Assembly (NCBI GenBank): GCA_963707065.1
Contig: CAVPPJ010000018.1
Span: 1 to 64,000 of the forward strand
DNA length: 64,000 nucleotides
Reading direction: 5' to 3'
From: Palsa-506 sp963707065
Lineage (GTDB): Bacteria > Actinomycetota > Actinomycetes > Streptosporangiales > Streptosporangiaceae
How positions within the stretch are numbered: the first letter of the stretch is position 1; every line of letters starts with the position of its first letter. This document shows positions 18,554-27,353 of this stretch, piece by piece. The translations under genes and the position numbers were made by a program. The notes below the pieces were generated by a model. The model worked only from the letters and a program-made list of their open reading frames with translations. It did not search any database and was not told the origin of the DNA.

Positions 18554-19401
18554 CCGGACCGGGAGACACTGGTGCGGTGCCGTATGACCCGACCATCTAC
18601 CTCGGCTCCGCTGCCCACTATCGCTACGGCCGCCCCGCGTACGCACCGGAACTCGAGGCTGTCCTGACGCGGGAGGCGGGTCTCGATGGGAACGGCCGGC
18701 TGCTGGACGCCGGCTGCGGCCCTGGCGTGCTTACCGTCCGCCTCGCTCATCTGTTCGCGCAGGCGGTCGGCCTGGACCCTGACGCCGGCATGCTCGCGGA
18801 GGGCCGTCGGGCAGCCGGGGAAAAAAGAGTCATGAACATCCGGTGGGTCCAGGGCCTGGCCGAGGACCTGCCCGCGGCCGCGCCGGGGCCATACCGGCTG
18901 GTGACCTTCGGCCAGTCCTTCCACTGGACCGACGAGCAGCGAGTGGCCGAGACCGTCTACGACATGCTGGAGCCCGGCGGTGCGCTGGCACTCATCGTCC
19001 ACACGGTGACAGGGCGGCCCCGTCCGCGAGGCCCCGGGGTGCCTCCGGTCCCTCATGATGAGATCAAGGCGCTGGTGGGGAAATATCTCGGATCGACCCG
19101 GCGGGCCGGCCAGGGCACCGCCCCGCAGCGAGCTCACCGCTTCGAGGATGTGCTGGCCCGGACTCGCTTTGGTGTTCCGCAGCAGTTCTTCGTCCCAGGC
19201 ATCCCCGACCTGCTGCGAGACAGCGAGAGCGTCCTGTCCGGCTACCTTTCCCTCTCATCCTCGGCGCCGCACCTGTTTGGTGATCGTCTTGACGATTTCG
19301 CCGGGGAAGTGCGGGCGCTGCTCGCGAGCCGTTCCGCCGAGGGCATTTTCTGGGACTGGCCGGGCGACACCGAGGTGGTCATGGCCCGCAAGCCCGGCTG
19401 A
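18550..19401 (+). CDS. class I SAM-dependent methyltransferase
   Basis: A 283-residue methyltransferase with DAGCGPG as motif I, an acidic loop at GLDPDAGM, and RLVTFGQSFHW as the motif-IV-like strand. It starts at TTG 18550, overlapping the LLM oxidoreductase stop (ATTGA), which implies translational coupling; GTG 18577 is a possible later start. As last gene of the four-gene operon it may methylate the oxidised product. The substrate is not known. Confidence 0.86.
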   Translation: MTGPGDTGAVPYDPTIYLGSAAHYRYGRPAYAPELEAVLTREAGLDGNGRLLDAGCGPGVLTVRLAHLFAQAVGLDPDAGMLAEGRRAAGEKRVMNIRWVQGLAEDLPAAAPGPYRLVTFGQSFHWTDEQRVAETVYDMLEPGGALALIVHTVTGRPRPRGPGVPPVPHDEIKALVGKYLGSTRRAGQGTAPQRAHRFEDVLARTRFGVPQQFFVPGIPDLLRDSESVLSGYLSLSSSAPHLFGDRLDDFAGEVRALLASRSAEGIFWDWPGDTEVVMARKPG

Positions 19402-19549
19402 GCAAGTGGCGGTGGCATCTCCTGTCGCGCCTACGCTGGGGGCGCAAGTGCCCGCGCGGACGGCAGGGCGTACCGCAGCAAGTAGCCACTGCTGTCCGGC
19501 GCATGCGGCCAGGAAATCATGAAAGACGCCTACGAGTGCGGAGGCCTGG

Positions 19550-20407
19550 GTGAGTTCCCCGGCACGGCCTGGTCAGCCATCCGGCGGTAGCTGCCGGTGG
19601 CGGATCATCGCCGTCGTCTCCTTTGCGCTGGTAGCTGGCGGCTGCTCAGCCGCGGGTTCCGCCCCCACAGCGCCTGCGCCGCGCGACCCGGCGGCCGGAT
19701 CTGGGACACCAGCGGCCGCCAGCCATTCGCGGCGAGTCCCCGGCAGCGCTGACTTCACCGTCAGCGGCGCTGTTCCCGTGCCGCCCGGCCCGAGCCAGGA
19801 CACGCACGCCCAAGATCCCGCCGCAGCCTGCCAGCCAGGGAAGCTCCGCCGCGACGACGCCCTGGGGAATGCCACTGCCGCGGGCTTCGCCCTCGCGCGG
19901 GCGCCGGTCTCAGCAACGCTTCTCGCCCATTTCCTCGCAGGCACGGGAACGGCGATGCATTTCGGCGCGGGATCGCACATCGCGCGGGAGGCACGGGCCA
20001 GCAGCGCCTTCCAGGACCTCAGCCGGCACATCCAGGCGGCCGTGCTGAGCCAACTCCGCGCGGGCAGGTCACACGTGCAGCTGACCGAACCCGCGCTGCG
20101 CACGATCCGCTTTGCCCTCCCCGCCTCCTCACGCGATCTCTACCTCGGCTTCCGCGGCACCCAGGGCCTGGACGTCCGCGGCACGGGCACGATCACCGGC
20201 CACATGTACACCGGAAGACTGACCTATGTCATCCACGACAGTTATGGCTTTCCGCCGCGGGACCAGCTGCTCGGTTTCGGCCCGGCAATGAGATACCTGC
20301 AGGTGAATTGCGGAAACCCGCCCACCCCCGCCGGGGCGCACTGGTTTCCCGATTCCATTACGATCACCGTGCCGTTCCGCCACCAAAAGGACAAGAACCA
20401 TCCGTAG
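19550..20407 (+). CDS. secreted or lipid-anchored hypothetical protein
   Basis: A 285-residue protein starting at GTG 19550 behind GGAGG. Residues about 15-34 are a signal sequence (WRIIAVVSFALVAGGCSAAG) with a cysteine that could serve as a lipobox cysteine, although the residues before it are not canonical. A Pro/Ala-rich linker follows, then a globular domain with AMHFGAGSHIAREA and ITGHMYTGRLTYVIHDSYG. I do not recognise the family. The next gene is a secreted-type glycosidase on the same strand, which fits an extracytoplasmic role. Confidence 0.75.
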   Translation: MSSPARPGQPSGGSCRWRIIAVVSFALVAGGCSAAGSAPTAPAPRDPAAGSGTPAAASHSRRVPGSADFTVSGAVPVPPGPSQDTHAQDPAAACQPGKLRRDDALGNATAAGFALARAPVSATLLAHFLAGTGTAMHFGAGSHIAREARASSAFQDLSRHIQAAVLSQLRAGRSHVQLTEPALRTIRFALPASSRDLYLGFRGTQGLDVRGTGTITGHMYTGRLTYVIHDSYGFPPRDQLLGFGPAMRYLQVNCGNPPTPAGAHWFPDSITITVPFRHQKDKNHP

Positions 20408-20448
20408 GGCGCAGGCCACCCGGCCGTGCGGGCACGCGGAACTTGAAC

Positions 20449-22248
20449 ATGTCGTTTCCGGTGCTCACTCGGGGGCGGGGCGGCGGCGGATCGCTCCGCT
20501 GCGCGCAGGCCACTGGTCAGCTGGCCGCCCGCGGGGCGAGAGAGCCCGGCGCCAGGAACGACGCTCGTGATTGGCGGTTAGGCCGCTCCTGCGGCTGGGC
20601 ATCACCTGATCATGCTGCTGACGGCGTGCTGTGGCGCACCTTCGTGCCCGCCACGGCCGGGGTGAGGGTGTCGCTGTCCTCGCGTGTGCATGGGGGCGCC
20701 CGGCGTGACCGGAGCGCCGGGTCGCGGTCCGCCCGGCCGGGCACCTATCCCATTACGATCACCATTGACGCCGGGCATCCCGGGCCGGTGGTCCCGGGCG
20801 ATTTCGCCGGGCTGAGTTTCGAACGGGGACCGCTCAATCCCGGTAACGCTGGCGTGGCAGGCTACTTGTTCAGCGAGGCGAACAACTCGCTGGTCACCCT
20901 CTTTCGCAATCTGGGCCTGCGTAACCTGCGGATCGGCGGCGGCTCGGTGGATGATTTTATTCCTGCGGGCACAGGCAGCGATGGCTTCACCGGAATCGAC
21001 AACTTGTTTGCCTTTGCCGCCGCGGCCGGGGTGAAGGTCATCTACACGCTCCGCCTGCTTAGCCCTAGTGCAAGGCCAATCGGTGACCTGAAATCGATCA
21101 ATGCCCGGGCCGCCGGGTATATCTGGCGTCACTACCGGGAGAATGTGGCCAGCTTCGCCATCGGGAATGAGCCGGACTGGCACGCATTTCATACCTTCGG
21201 GGGCCATCCGCTTGACCCGGCGATATACGAGGAGATCTCGGGGGTGCCGGGCAGTGCGTACACGTCCTACCTGACCAGCTGGCGGAGCTTTGCCGATGCG
21301 GTCGGGGACGCGGCGCCCGGGGCGCCGTTGGCTGGGCCAGATACCGGGGCCTACAGCACGCTGACCTACACGCCCGACCCTGAAAACGGCGTGTCGTGGA
21401 CTGAACGGTTCGCCAGCGATGAAAGGGATTCTGGCCGGATGGCGGACATCACACAGCACTATTACGTGGGCGGAGGCCCGGGAAAGACAACCGCTCAGCA
21501 GGCGATCAGCAACATGCTGTCCCCCGAATGGGTGAACGGCACCACGATCGGAACTCAGCCGAAGCGCACTACCTACACCCCCTATCCCTGGTTTTACGCG
21601 AACCATCTCGCGCCGGTTTCCGCTGCTGGCCTGCGCTACCGGCTCACCGAATCGAATGACTACCTCACCGGCGTCCCGGGAGCGAGCAATGCGTTCGCCT
21701 CGGCGCTGTGGGCATTGGATTACCTGCACTGGTGGGCGGCTCACGCGGCCGCGGGGGTGAACTTCCACAACAAGCAGTGGCTTTACACCGACACGATCGT
21801 GCCAGCTCCGGCCGCGACTGCCGGGAGCTATGCGGTCACCCCGAAGGGATACGGCATCAAAGCGTTCACCCTGGGCTCGTCGGGGCAGGTCAAGCCCGTT
21901 TCGATGGGGAATGCGGACGGCATCAACGTGACCGCCTATTGCATCGGCGGAGCCGGCCAGGATTACGTCACGATCATCAACAAGACACATGGGGCGGAGG
22001 CTGCGGATGCGGCCGTAACGATCGTCCCGCCCGGCGCGGGATTGCAGGATGCGGAGATCATGACTCTGTCCAGCGGGGAGCCGGGGGATGCCGCGGGGGC
22101 CAGTGCCACGCTCGGCGGCGCCGCGATCACTGGCGATACCCCCTGGGGCGGGAAATGGAGCGGCATATCCGCCGATCCGCGTGCGGGAATCAGCCTGACC
22201 GTCAGGGCCACAACCGCCGTTATCATCAAGATCCAGAGCGGGGGCTGA
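20449..22248 (+). CDS. GH79-like glycoside hydrolase (beta-glucuronidase/heparanase type)
   Basis: The conserved region begins near TYPITITIDAGHPG (about 20745) and covers some 500 residues. A (beta/alpha)8 barrel shows the acid/base glutamate in FAIGNEPDWH and a likely nucleophile glutamate in YRLTESNDYL, followed by a beta-sandwich tail (GAGLQDAEIMTLSSGEPG). GH79 enzymes release glucuronic acid or related residues from polysaccharides. The N-terminus is uncertain: ATG 20449 gives 599 residues but no clear signal peptide. A hydrophobic stretch with LLTACCGAPS can be read in another frame near 20612, so a frameshift may have split off the secretion signal. Confidence 0.72.
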   Translation: MSFPVLTRGRGGGGSLRCAQATGQLAARGAREPGARNDARDWRLGRSCGWASPDHAADGVLWRTFVPATAGVRVSLSSRVHGGARRDRSAGSRSARPGTYPITITIDAGHPGPVVPGDFAGLSFERGPLNPGNAGVAGYLFSEANNSLVTLFRNLGLRNLRIGGGSVDDFIPAGTGSDGFTGIDNLFAFAAAAGVKVIYTLRLLSPSARPIGDLKSINARAAGYIWRHYRENVASFAIGNEPDWHAFHTFGGHPLDPAIYEEISGVPGSAYTSYLTSWRSFADAVGDAAPGAPLAGPDTGAYSTLTYTPDPENGVSWTERFASDERDSGRMADITQHYYVGGGPGKTTAQQAISNMLSPEWVNGTTIGTQPKRTTYTPYPWFYANHLAPVSAAGLRYRLTESNDYLTGVPGASNAFASALWALDYLHWWAAHAAAGVNFHNKQWLYTDTIVPAPAATAGSYAVTPKGYGIKAFTLGSSGQVKPVSMGNADGINVTAYCIGGAGQDYVTIINKTHGAEAADAAVTIVPPGAGLQDAEIMTLSSGEPGDAAGASATLGGAAITGDTPWGGKWSGISADPRAGISLTVRATTAVIIKIQSGG

Positions 22249-22265
22249 GGCTAGGCTGCTGCGGT

Positions 22266-23072
22266 GTGAGCGAAGGCGAGCTGCTGACCGGGGATGGCGT
22301 CACCCAGGGGATCGTGCGGATCGGGGACACGGTGCGGCGGCCGGTGCGGCCGTTCAGCCTGACCGTGCAGGCGTACCTGGCCCACCTGCGCGACGCCGGG
22401 TTCGCCGGCGCGCCGCTTCCGTTCGGCGTCGACGAGCAGGGGCGCGAGATGCTGTCGTTCGTCCCCGGTGACGTGCCGCGCAACCCGCTGCCGCCGGAGA
22501 CGGCGGGCGATGAGGTGCTCGTCGCCCTGGCCCGGCTGATCCGTGCGCTGCACGAGGCGTCGGACGGGTGGGCGCCGCCGCCCGACGCGGTGTGGGGCGG
22601 GACGCCGGCCAGCGAGGGACGCCCGATCACCGGACGGACCGAGCTGGTCAGCCACTGCGACTACTACCCGGGCAACGTGGTCTTCCGCGACGGGCTGCCC
22701 GTCTCGCTGATCGACTTCGACATGGCCCATCCGACCACCCGGCTCTACGACATCGCGAACGCGCTGTGGTACTGGGCGCCGCTGCGCGATCCGCGGGACC
22801 GGGCGCCCGCGTTCACCGGCGCCGACATTCCGCGCCGGGTCGCGGTGTTCGCGGACGCCTACGGCATGACGGCGCGGCATCGCGCGGAGCTGGCGCCGTT
22901 CGCCGTCGACATGGCGCGCCGCTTTCACGAGGATTCCCGGGCCTCGGCCGAGCTGGACCCGGTGTTCCGCAAGCTATGGGAGGACGGCGCCAAGGATGCG
23001 CTGCCGCGCGCCGAGGCGTGGCTGCGCGAGGCGGCCCCGGCGATCACCGCTCGCCTCGGCCAGCCGGGCTAG
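22266..23072 (+). CDS. phosphotransferase family protein (aminoglycoside phosphotransferase fold)
   Basis: A 268-residue kinase-like protein. The catalytic loop SHCDYYPGNVVF has the HxD...N pattern and SLIDFDMAHP is the metal-binding DFD motif. The N-lobe is short. Such APH-fold proteins phosphorylate diverse small molecules, and a role in antibiotic resistance is not implied. GTG 22266 is the most likely start, 17 bases after the glycosidase stop; the frame stays open upstream inside the glycosidase gene. Expression with the glycosidase is plausible. Confidence 0.85.
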   Translation: MSEGELLTGDGVTQGIVRIGDTVRRPVRPFSLTVQAYLAHLRDAGFAGAPLPFGVDEQGREMLSFVPGDVPRNPLPPETAGDEVLVALARLIRALHEASDGWAPPPDAVWGGTPASEGRPITGRTELVSHCDYYPGNVVFRDGLPVSLIDFDMAHPTTRLYDIANALWYWAPLRDPRDRAPAFTGADIPRRVAVFADAYGMTARHRAELAPFAVDMARRFHEDSRASAELDPVFRKLWEDGAKDALPRAEAWLREAAPAITARLGQPG

Positions 23073-23447
23073 CCCGGCCCCGGCGTCACCGGAGCCAGGC
23101 CGGGCACGAGTTGCATGATTATTCATAAATGTCTGGCGCCCGACCGCACGCTGATGCCGCCGGCCCGGACGTGGGAAAACAAGGGCGGCTTGTCCAGCCT
23201 GGCCGAGTATTGGTGATCATGCCTCAATGTCATCGCCGACCGGAGACATCTGCAGGCCGCCTGACCTAGGCACACGTCGTTAAGTCCTTGATCATTCACG
23301 CTACGTGGTATGGTGACAATGCATGACGGAACGGGCCGAACGGCTAGCGCGGCCAGCAGACCGGCAGTCAATAGGACGTAAGTCCCAAATTGTAGCGAAT
23401 GCGCAGCCGCCCGTTCCGTTGTGCGCAGATCTGATCATCAATGATCG
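23073..23447. other. 375-base intergenic region
   Basis: No gene is recognised here. The region is less G+C-rich than its surroundings. It follows the phosphotransferase stop, which is embedded in a short CCGGGC/GCCCGG palindrome, and precedes the PPOX gene. It may hold that gene's promoter, but I see no convincing consensus. Confidence 0.4.
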
Positions 23448-23930
23448 ATGAAACTCCGCGATCCGGACTGTGGCGTGCCATATGCCTACGATTGGCTGGT
23501 GGCAGCGAACGCTTTCAACGTGGATTCCTTCCTCGCCCAGCCGCTCACCGCGCGGGTTGCGACCAACGGCCCGACGGTCCGGCCGACCTGGTTCCTGTGG
23601 GAGGACGGCGCGTTCTGGATCCTGACCGGCCCGTGGGCCAGACTGCCGGCCAGGGTCGGCGCAGATCCGGCGATCGCGCTCGTGGTCGACGTGTGCGATC
23701 TGGCTACCGGCGCTGTCCGTCAGGTGATCGCGCGCGGGACAGCCGAGATCCTGCCCTTCGACGTGCCGCGCGGCCGCCGCAAGCTGACGCGTTACCTGGG
23801 CGCGGACGAGTCGAAATGGGATGACCGCTTCCGCCGCTACCTGCACGACGATCCTGCCGTAACCGGAGCGGTGTGGCTCCGGCTGGTTCCCGCCATCCTG
23901 ACAGCCAAAGACCTCAGCTATATCGCCTAA
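23448..23930 (+). CDS. pyridoxamine 5'-phosphate oxidase-like (PPOX) flavoprotein
   Basis: A 160-residue split beta-barrel protein. ARVATNGPTVRPTWFLWEDG is the N-terminal strand pair of the PPOX/FMN-binding fold and IALVVDVCDLATGAVRQVIA the following strand, closing with GAVWLRLVPAILTAKDLS. Members bind FMN or F420 and act as oxidoreductases or heme-handling proteins; the exact activity is open. Its stop overlaps the convergent methyltransferase stop by four bases. Confidence 0.85.
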   Translation: MKLRDPDCGVPYAYDWLVAANAFNVDSFLAQPLTARVATNGPTVRPTWFLWEDGAFWILTGPWARLPARVGADPAIALVVDVCDLATGAVRQVIARGTAEILPFDVPRGRRKLTRYLGADESKWDDRFRRYLHDDPAVTGAVWLRLVPAILTAKDLSYIA

Positions 23931-24667
23931 CGCAGAGCCGGGCGTGCATTTTTAGTGCACACAAACCAGATCCTGTTTTCGCCGTCTTCGTTCACGGCAC
24001 CGCCATCGGTTTCGATTGTCTGTATATTGTTAAACTTTTCACCGAGTACTTCCCGTATTTCTTCAGGCTCATAGGAGACTGTCCTGATGACTTCTGTTAG
24101 CAACTTGTATCCGCCGCCTGGCTGAAGTTCAAAAACCTCAATGTCCCATTCGAACACGATTTGGTCACTCGTCCGCACGCCTATCAGCAGATAGTTGTCA
24201 CCGAATTTCTCGACCGTCTTCGGCATGGCTGCCATCATCTGGAGGTTGCCAACTGTCAAGATGTCAAAAACCAGCACGCCACCATCATTGAGGTGCTGGT
24301 AAGCGCAAGCAAAGAAGCTTTTCCAGGCAGCGAAGCTGAGCAGATGATTGATGCCGTGGTAGACGCAAATGATAGCGTCAAATTTCTTACCTAGCCTGAA
24401 ACTGCTCATGTCGGCTAGATGCAACGCTGTTCCTGCGGGCAGCTTCTCGCGGGCCACAGCGAGCACGCCCGGCGATATATCCAGGCCACTGACGCGATAC
24501 CTGCCTGCGAGCGAAGCCATAACGCTGCCGGTTCCGCAGGCAACCTCAAGCAACGTCACGGCTCGGTTATTCGCTTGCTTGATAACACTGTCAATAAATG
24601 CGACCTCGGAAGAAGAATCGCCTGTCACCGCATCGTAATGCTTGGCAAGCAAATCATACTCTGACAT
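23927..24667 (-). CDS. class I SAM-dependent methyltransferase, AT-rich, probably acquired
   Basis: A 246-residue methyltransferase: YDLLAKHYDAVTGD, motif I LEVACGTGSV near 40-49, the acidic loop SGLDISPGVL, and FDAIICVYHGINHLLSF, as in the dTDP-sugar or small-molecule methyltransferase group. Codon use is unlike all neighbours, with frequent AAA, AAT, TAT, TTT and ATA, and the DNA is visibly AT-richer. This suggests recent transfer from a lower-G+C donor. It lies beside the transposase-disrupted DUF1801 gene. Confidence 0.9.
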   Translation of the reverse strand: MSEYDLLAKHYDAVTGDSSSEVAFIDSVIKQANNRAVTLLEVACGTGSVMASLAGRYRVSGLDISPGVLAVAREKLPAGTALHLADMSSFRLGKKFDAIICVYHGINHLLSFAAWKSFFACAYQHLNDGGVLVFDILTVGNLQMMAAMPKTVEKFGDNYLLIGVRTSDQIVFEWDIEVFELQPGGGYKLLTEVIRTVSYEPEEIREVLGEKFNNIQTIETDGGAVNEDGENRIWFVCTKNARPALR

Positions 24668-24774
24668 GATCGGAGTTTATGTGGCGCGCTGAAATCACGC
24701 AATCTCGGGGCTGGCGAATAGAGTGCGCGCTCGAGCCATCGGCAGCGAGCCGAGCAACCGGCGACGATGGCCGT

Positions 24775-24962
24775 TCAGCAGAGCGGCCCGCGGCTCGCGG
24801 CGACCGCAGCAAGTATCGACCGGACAACGGCGAAATCGACCGCCTCGGGACTGCGGTACCGGATGCATCCCTTGCCGACGCTGAGGTGCGCTAGCTGACG
24901 GCGATGAGCATCGAGAACGTCGCTGCGCAGCACGTACAGGGAGATGTACCGCTGCTGGCTAG
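24775..24962 (-). pseudogene. DUF1801 protein, C-terminal half, separated by insertion
   Basis: On the minus strand ASQQRYISLYVLRSD, RRQLAHLSVGKGCIRYRSPE and FAVVRSILAAVAA form the C-terminal half of a DUF1801 (YdhG-like) protein. Homology begins abruptly near 24962. The N-terminal half of the same family is on the same strand at 25960-26142, and transposase sequence lies between. The two halves together would make one nearly complete gene. Confidence 0.75.
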
Positions 24963-24964
24963 CT

Positions 24965-25957
24965 GTTCGAGGACACCAAGGTGGCCGACACATGAGAGCG
25001 GGGCGATGAAAGGCCGGGCGCGGGTGCTGGATTCGACCGCGGTCTATGACGCGGTCGCGACCCAGGACACGGTGACCCAGCTGCGCTCAGCGATCCGCAA
25101 GGTGCTGGCCGCGCTCGATCACGCGGGCAGCCCGCTGGCCGGCCAGGTCCGGGCCGTACTGCGCCGCGATGATGACTACGCCTCGGCGGGCAAGCCGCCC
25201 TGCGATTGGGACGATCCGGCTGCCCGCGAGGCGCTGGTTGATGAGCTGGTGAAAGACGCCCTGGCCGCGCTGGGCGTCCTGGATGGCCAGCCGCTGGCGC
25301 CTGCGGCCGGGGAGGCCGCCGCCCTGCTGGCGCTGGTCGCCGGGCAGGACGTCGAGGAAGGCGACGACGGGGTGTTCCGGATCGCCCGCAAGACCGCGCC
25401 GGACCGGGTGATCTCCACCGTCGATACCCAGGCCCGGCACGGGCACAAGTCCCGCAACCGCCGGTTCGACGGATACAAGGCCCACCTGTCGGCCGGCCCG
25501 GATTCCGAGCTGATCGATGAGGTGGCCGCCACCGCGGCGAACACCCCGGACCGGGACGCCGCCGGGCAGCTGCTCGGCGAGCTGGCCGCCGGTGCCGGCA
25601 GGCCCGACGTGCTCGGTGACTCGGCCTACGGCGACGCGGCCACCCGCGCGGGCCTGGAAGAGCAGGGATTCACCGTCATCGCCAAATGCCCGCCGGCCCG
25701 CAACGCCGCCGGGCGGTTCGCCAAGGACCGCTTCGCCGTCGACCTTGACCGCGGCACGGTGACCTGCCCGGCCGGGCAGACGGCCGTGATCACCGCTTCG
25801 CCCCGCGGCGGCACGGCGTCGTTCCGGCCCTGGTGCGCCGCCTGCCCGCTGCGATCTGCCTGCACCGCCGCCCGCCGCGGCCGCACCATCGCCATCCACC
25901 CCCTAGAAGCCGTGCTGCAGCGAGCCCGCCAGGAGCAGAAAGAACCCGCCTGGCAGC
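24965..25957 (+). mobile_element. IS1182-family transposase fragment
   Basis: From about 24965 LFEDTKVADT, then after a frame change AMKGRARVLDSTAVYDAVA and TQDTVTQLRSAIRKV match IS1182-type transposases. Further on are IARKTAPDRVISTVDTQAR, HKSRNRRFDGYKAHLS, VLGDSAYGDAATR and the cysteine-rich FRPWCAACPLRSACTAARRG. These cover the DDE catalytic core. The N-terminal roughly 100 residues and the C-terminus after EQKEPAWQ are absent, and no terminal inverted repeats were seen. The fragment sits inside a DUF1801 gene; the frame then runs on into unrelated sequence, so the long open frame is chimeric. Confidence 0.82.
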
Positions 25958-25959
25958 AG

Positions 25960-26142
25960 TTCCCAGCTGATCTCGGTGCTCCCGTCACGGCTGTAGGCAG
26001 GCATCCCATACTTCATGGACTCGGTAAAGCCCGTCAGCTGTCCCCGGCACGCATCCCGCAGCCCGCTCAGCACAGCACGCCGCTCCCCGGGCACCATGGC
26101 CAGATAGCCATCGACGTCGCCCGCATCGCTGTGCACGATCAC
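25960..26142 (-). pseudogene. DUF1801 protein, N-terminal half, separated by insertion
   Basis: Starts at ATG 26142 with VDGYLAMVPGERRAVLSGLR, then LTGFTESMKYGMPAYSRDG, the typical DUF1801 N-terminus. After STEISW the sequence turns into antisense transposase sequence at about 25957. The matching C-terminal half is at 24775-24962. Confidence 0.78.
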
Positions 26143-26199
26143 ATGCTACGGCCATACATGCGAACGCGCCGGCAAGCGCCGCTAGCGGCCCGGAGGCCG

Positions 26200-26610
26200 T
26201 CAGCGCGGCGCCGCCGCGGTGATATGGGTCAGCGCGCACAGCCAGCGGCCATCTCGCCGCACGAACACGTCCGTCGTCCACTCATCGGCGTCGAGCCGCT
26301 GGCCGAGATAGTGAGCAGTGCTGGTCACCCGGGCCGTGACCACCGCGGTATCACCGTAGACCCGGACCCGGCTCTCCCCGGCCGCAATCATCTGCGAGTG
26401 AGCCAGCTTCCCGGACCGGATAACAGCCAGGAACCGCTCCGCGGAAAGAACCCCAGAATCAGAAACGAGCACCCAGTCAGCTGCCATGAAGCCAGCGATC
26501 CGACCGGCGTCATTGGATATCACCGCCTGCGCCCACTCACCCTCGACCGCGACAAGTTCCGCGCGGACATCATCATCCCGGCCAACCGGGCCACCGCCGC
26601 CGGACATCAC
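26200..26610 (-). CDS. NTF2-like / SnoaL-type protein (DUF4440)
   Basis: A protein of up to 136 residues. ELVAVEGEWAQAVISNDA, GFMAADWVLVSDSGVLSAER, VRVYGDTAVVTARVT and WTTDVFVRRDGRWLCALTHI form the cone-shaped NTF2-like fold of DUF4440 proteins. The function is unknown; the family includes isomerase-like and binding proteins. The start is uncertain among ATGs at 26610 and 26607, since the first 12 residues look unconserved. It lies between the DUF1801 fragment and the broken peptidase, on the same strand. Confidence 0.83.
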   Translation of the reverse strand: MMSGGGGPVGRDDDVRAELVAVEGEWAQAVISNDAGRIAGFMAADWVLVSDSGVLSAERFLAVIRSGKLAHSQMIAAGESRVRVYGDTAVVTARVTSTAHYLGQRLDADEWTTDVFVRRDGRWLCALTHITAAAPR

Positions 26611-26655
26611 CCCTCCCCCCTGAACCCGGGCAAGAACCGCGAAAACCCGCCCGCA

Positions 26656-27339
26656 TCAGTGGCCGGGTCGCTCGCCGAGATCCCAGAACAGCGCTGTCAT
26701 CAATCGCAGCGCCTGGCGGGCTAGCGGGGCCAGCAGGTGCTCGCCGGGCGCATGCTGGGCACAGGCCGGGTAGGAATGCGGGATCCAGATGGTGGGCAGG
26801 CCCAGTCCATCGGCGAAAACGTCGTTGGGCAGGCTGCCGCCGAGGTTGGGCAGCAGGGCAGCGGGGATGCCCTCGGTGCGTTCCAGCGAGGCCAGGGCAA
26901 ACCGGACCCACGAGCCGTCCGGGTCCGAACGGGTGGCGTTCATGAGGTGCCCCGGCTCGACATCGACCATGCTGAAACCGTACTGGTCCAGCCGCCACCC
27001 TCGGCCCATCCGAAGCGATCAGCAGGTCCAGCGCCAGTTCTCAGCGTGTGCCTCGGCGAGCACGACATCCGGCATAGCCCCGGCGAGCACGGCTCTTCGC
27101 TGGTCTCCAGCGGCGTACCGGTGCGCGATCAGGAACGGCCCGCCGCCGGTGACAGGATTGTCCAGTACCCGGGCGGTGGCGCCCAGCCGGCGCGTCGCCG
27201 CGGCCATTTCCTGTTCAAGGTAAGCGAGCATGTCCGGGCGGCACCCGGGCACCCCGCTCTCGGTCCGCAAGGCGGCCCGCCGGGTGAGATCCGCCAGGAA
27301 GGCAAGGAGTAACCCGCTCCAAACCTCAGTACCGGACAA
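26656..27339 (-). pseudogene. M20-family metallopeptidase with central deletion
   Basis: The N-terminal part (27339 to about 27090) reads FLADLTRRAALRTESGVPG, LAYLEQEMAAATRRLGATAR and PVTGGGPFLIA, as in M20 dipeptidases. The C-terminal part (about 26990-26656, another frame) reads LPNLGGSLPNDVFADGLGLP and HSYPACAQHAPGEHLLAPLA, with the family's C-terminal metal histidine. The roughly 250-270 residues between, holding the metal centre and the dimerisation domain, are missing. It is a dead gene. Confidence 0.82.
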
Positions 27340-27353
27340 AGAGAGGATCGCCG

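Noticed and set aside
20602..21990. Minus-strand frame of 462 codons opposite the glycosidase
   Set aside because: No recognisable motifs; the plus strand has catalytic-glutamate motifs of GH79.
24904..26724. A 606-codon open frame taken as one protein
   Set aside because: Only 24965-25957 is transposase; the rest is antisense DUF1801 and NTF2-like sequence read by chance.
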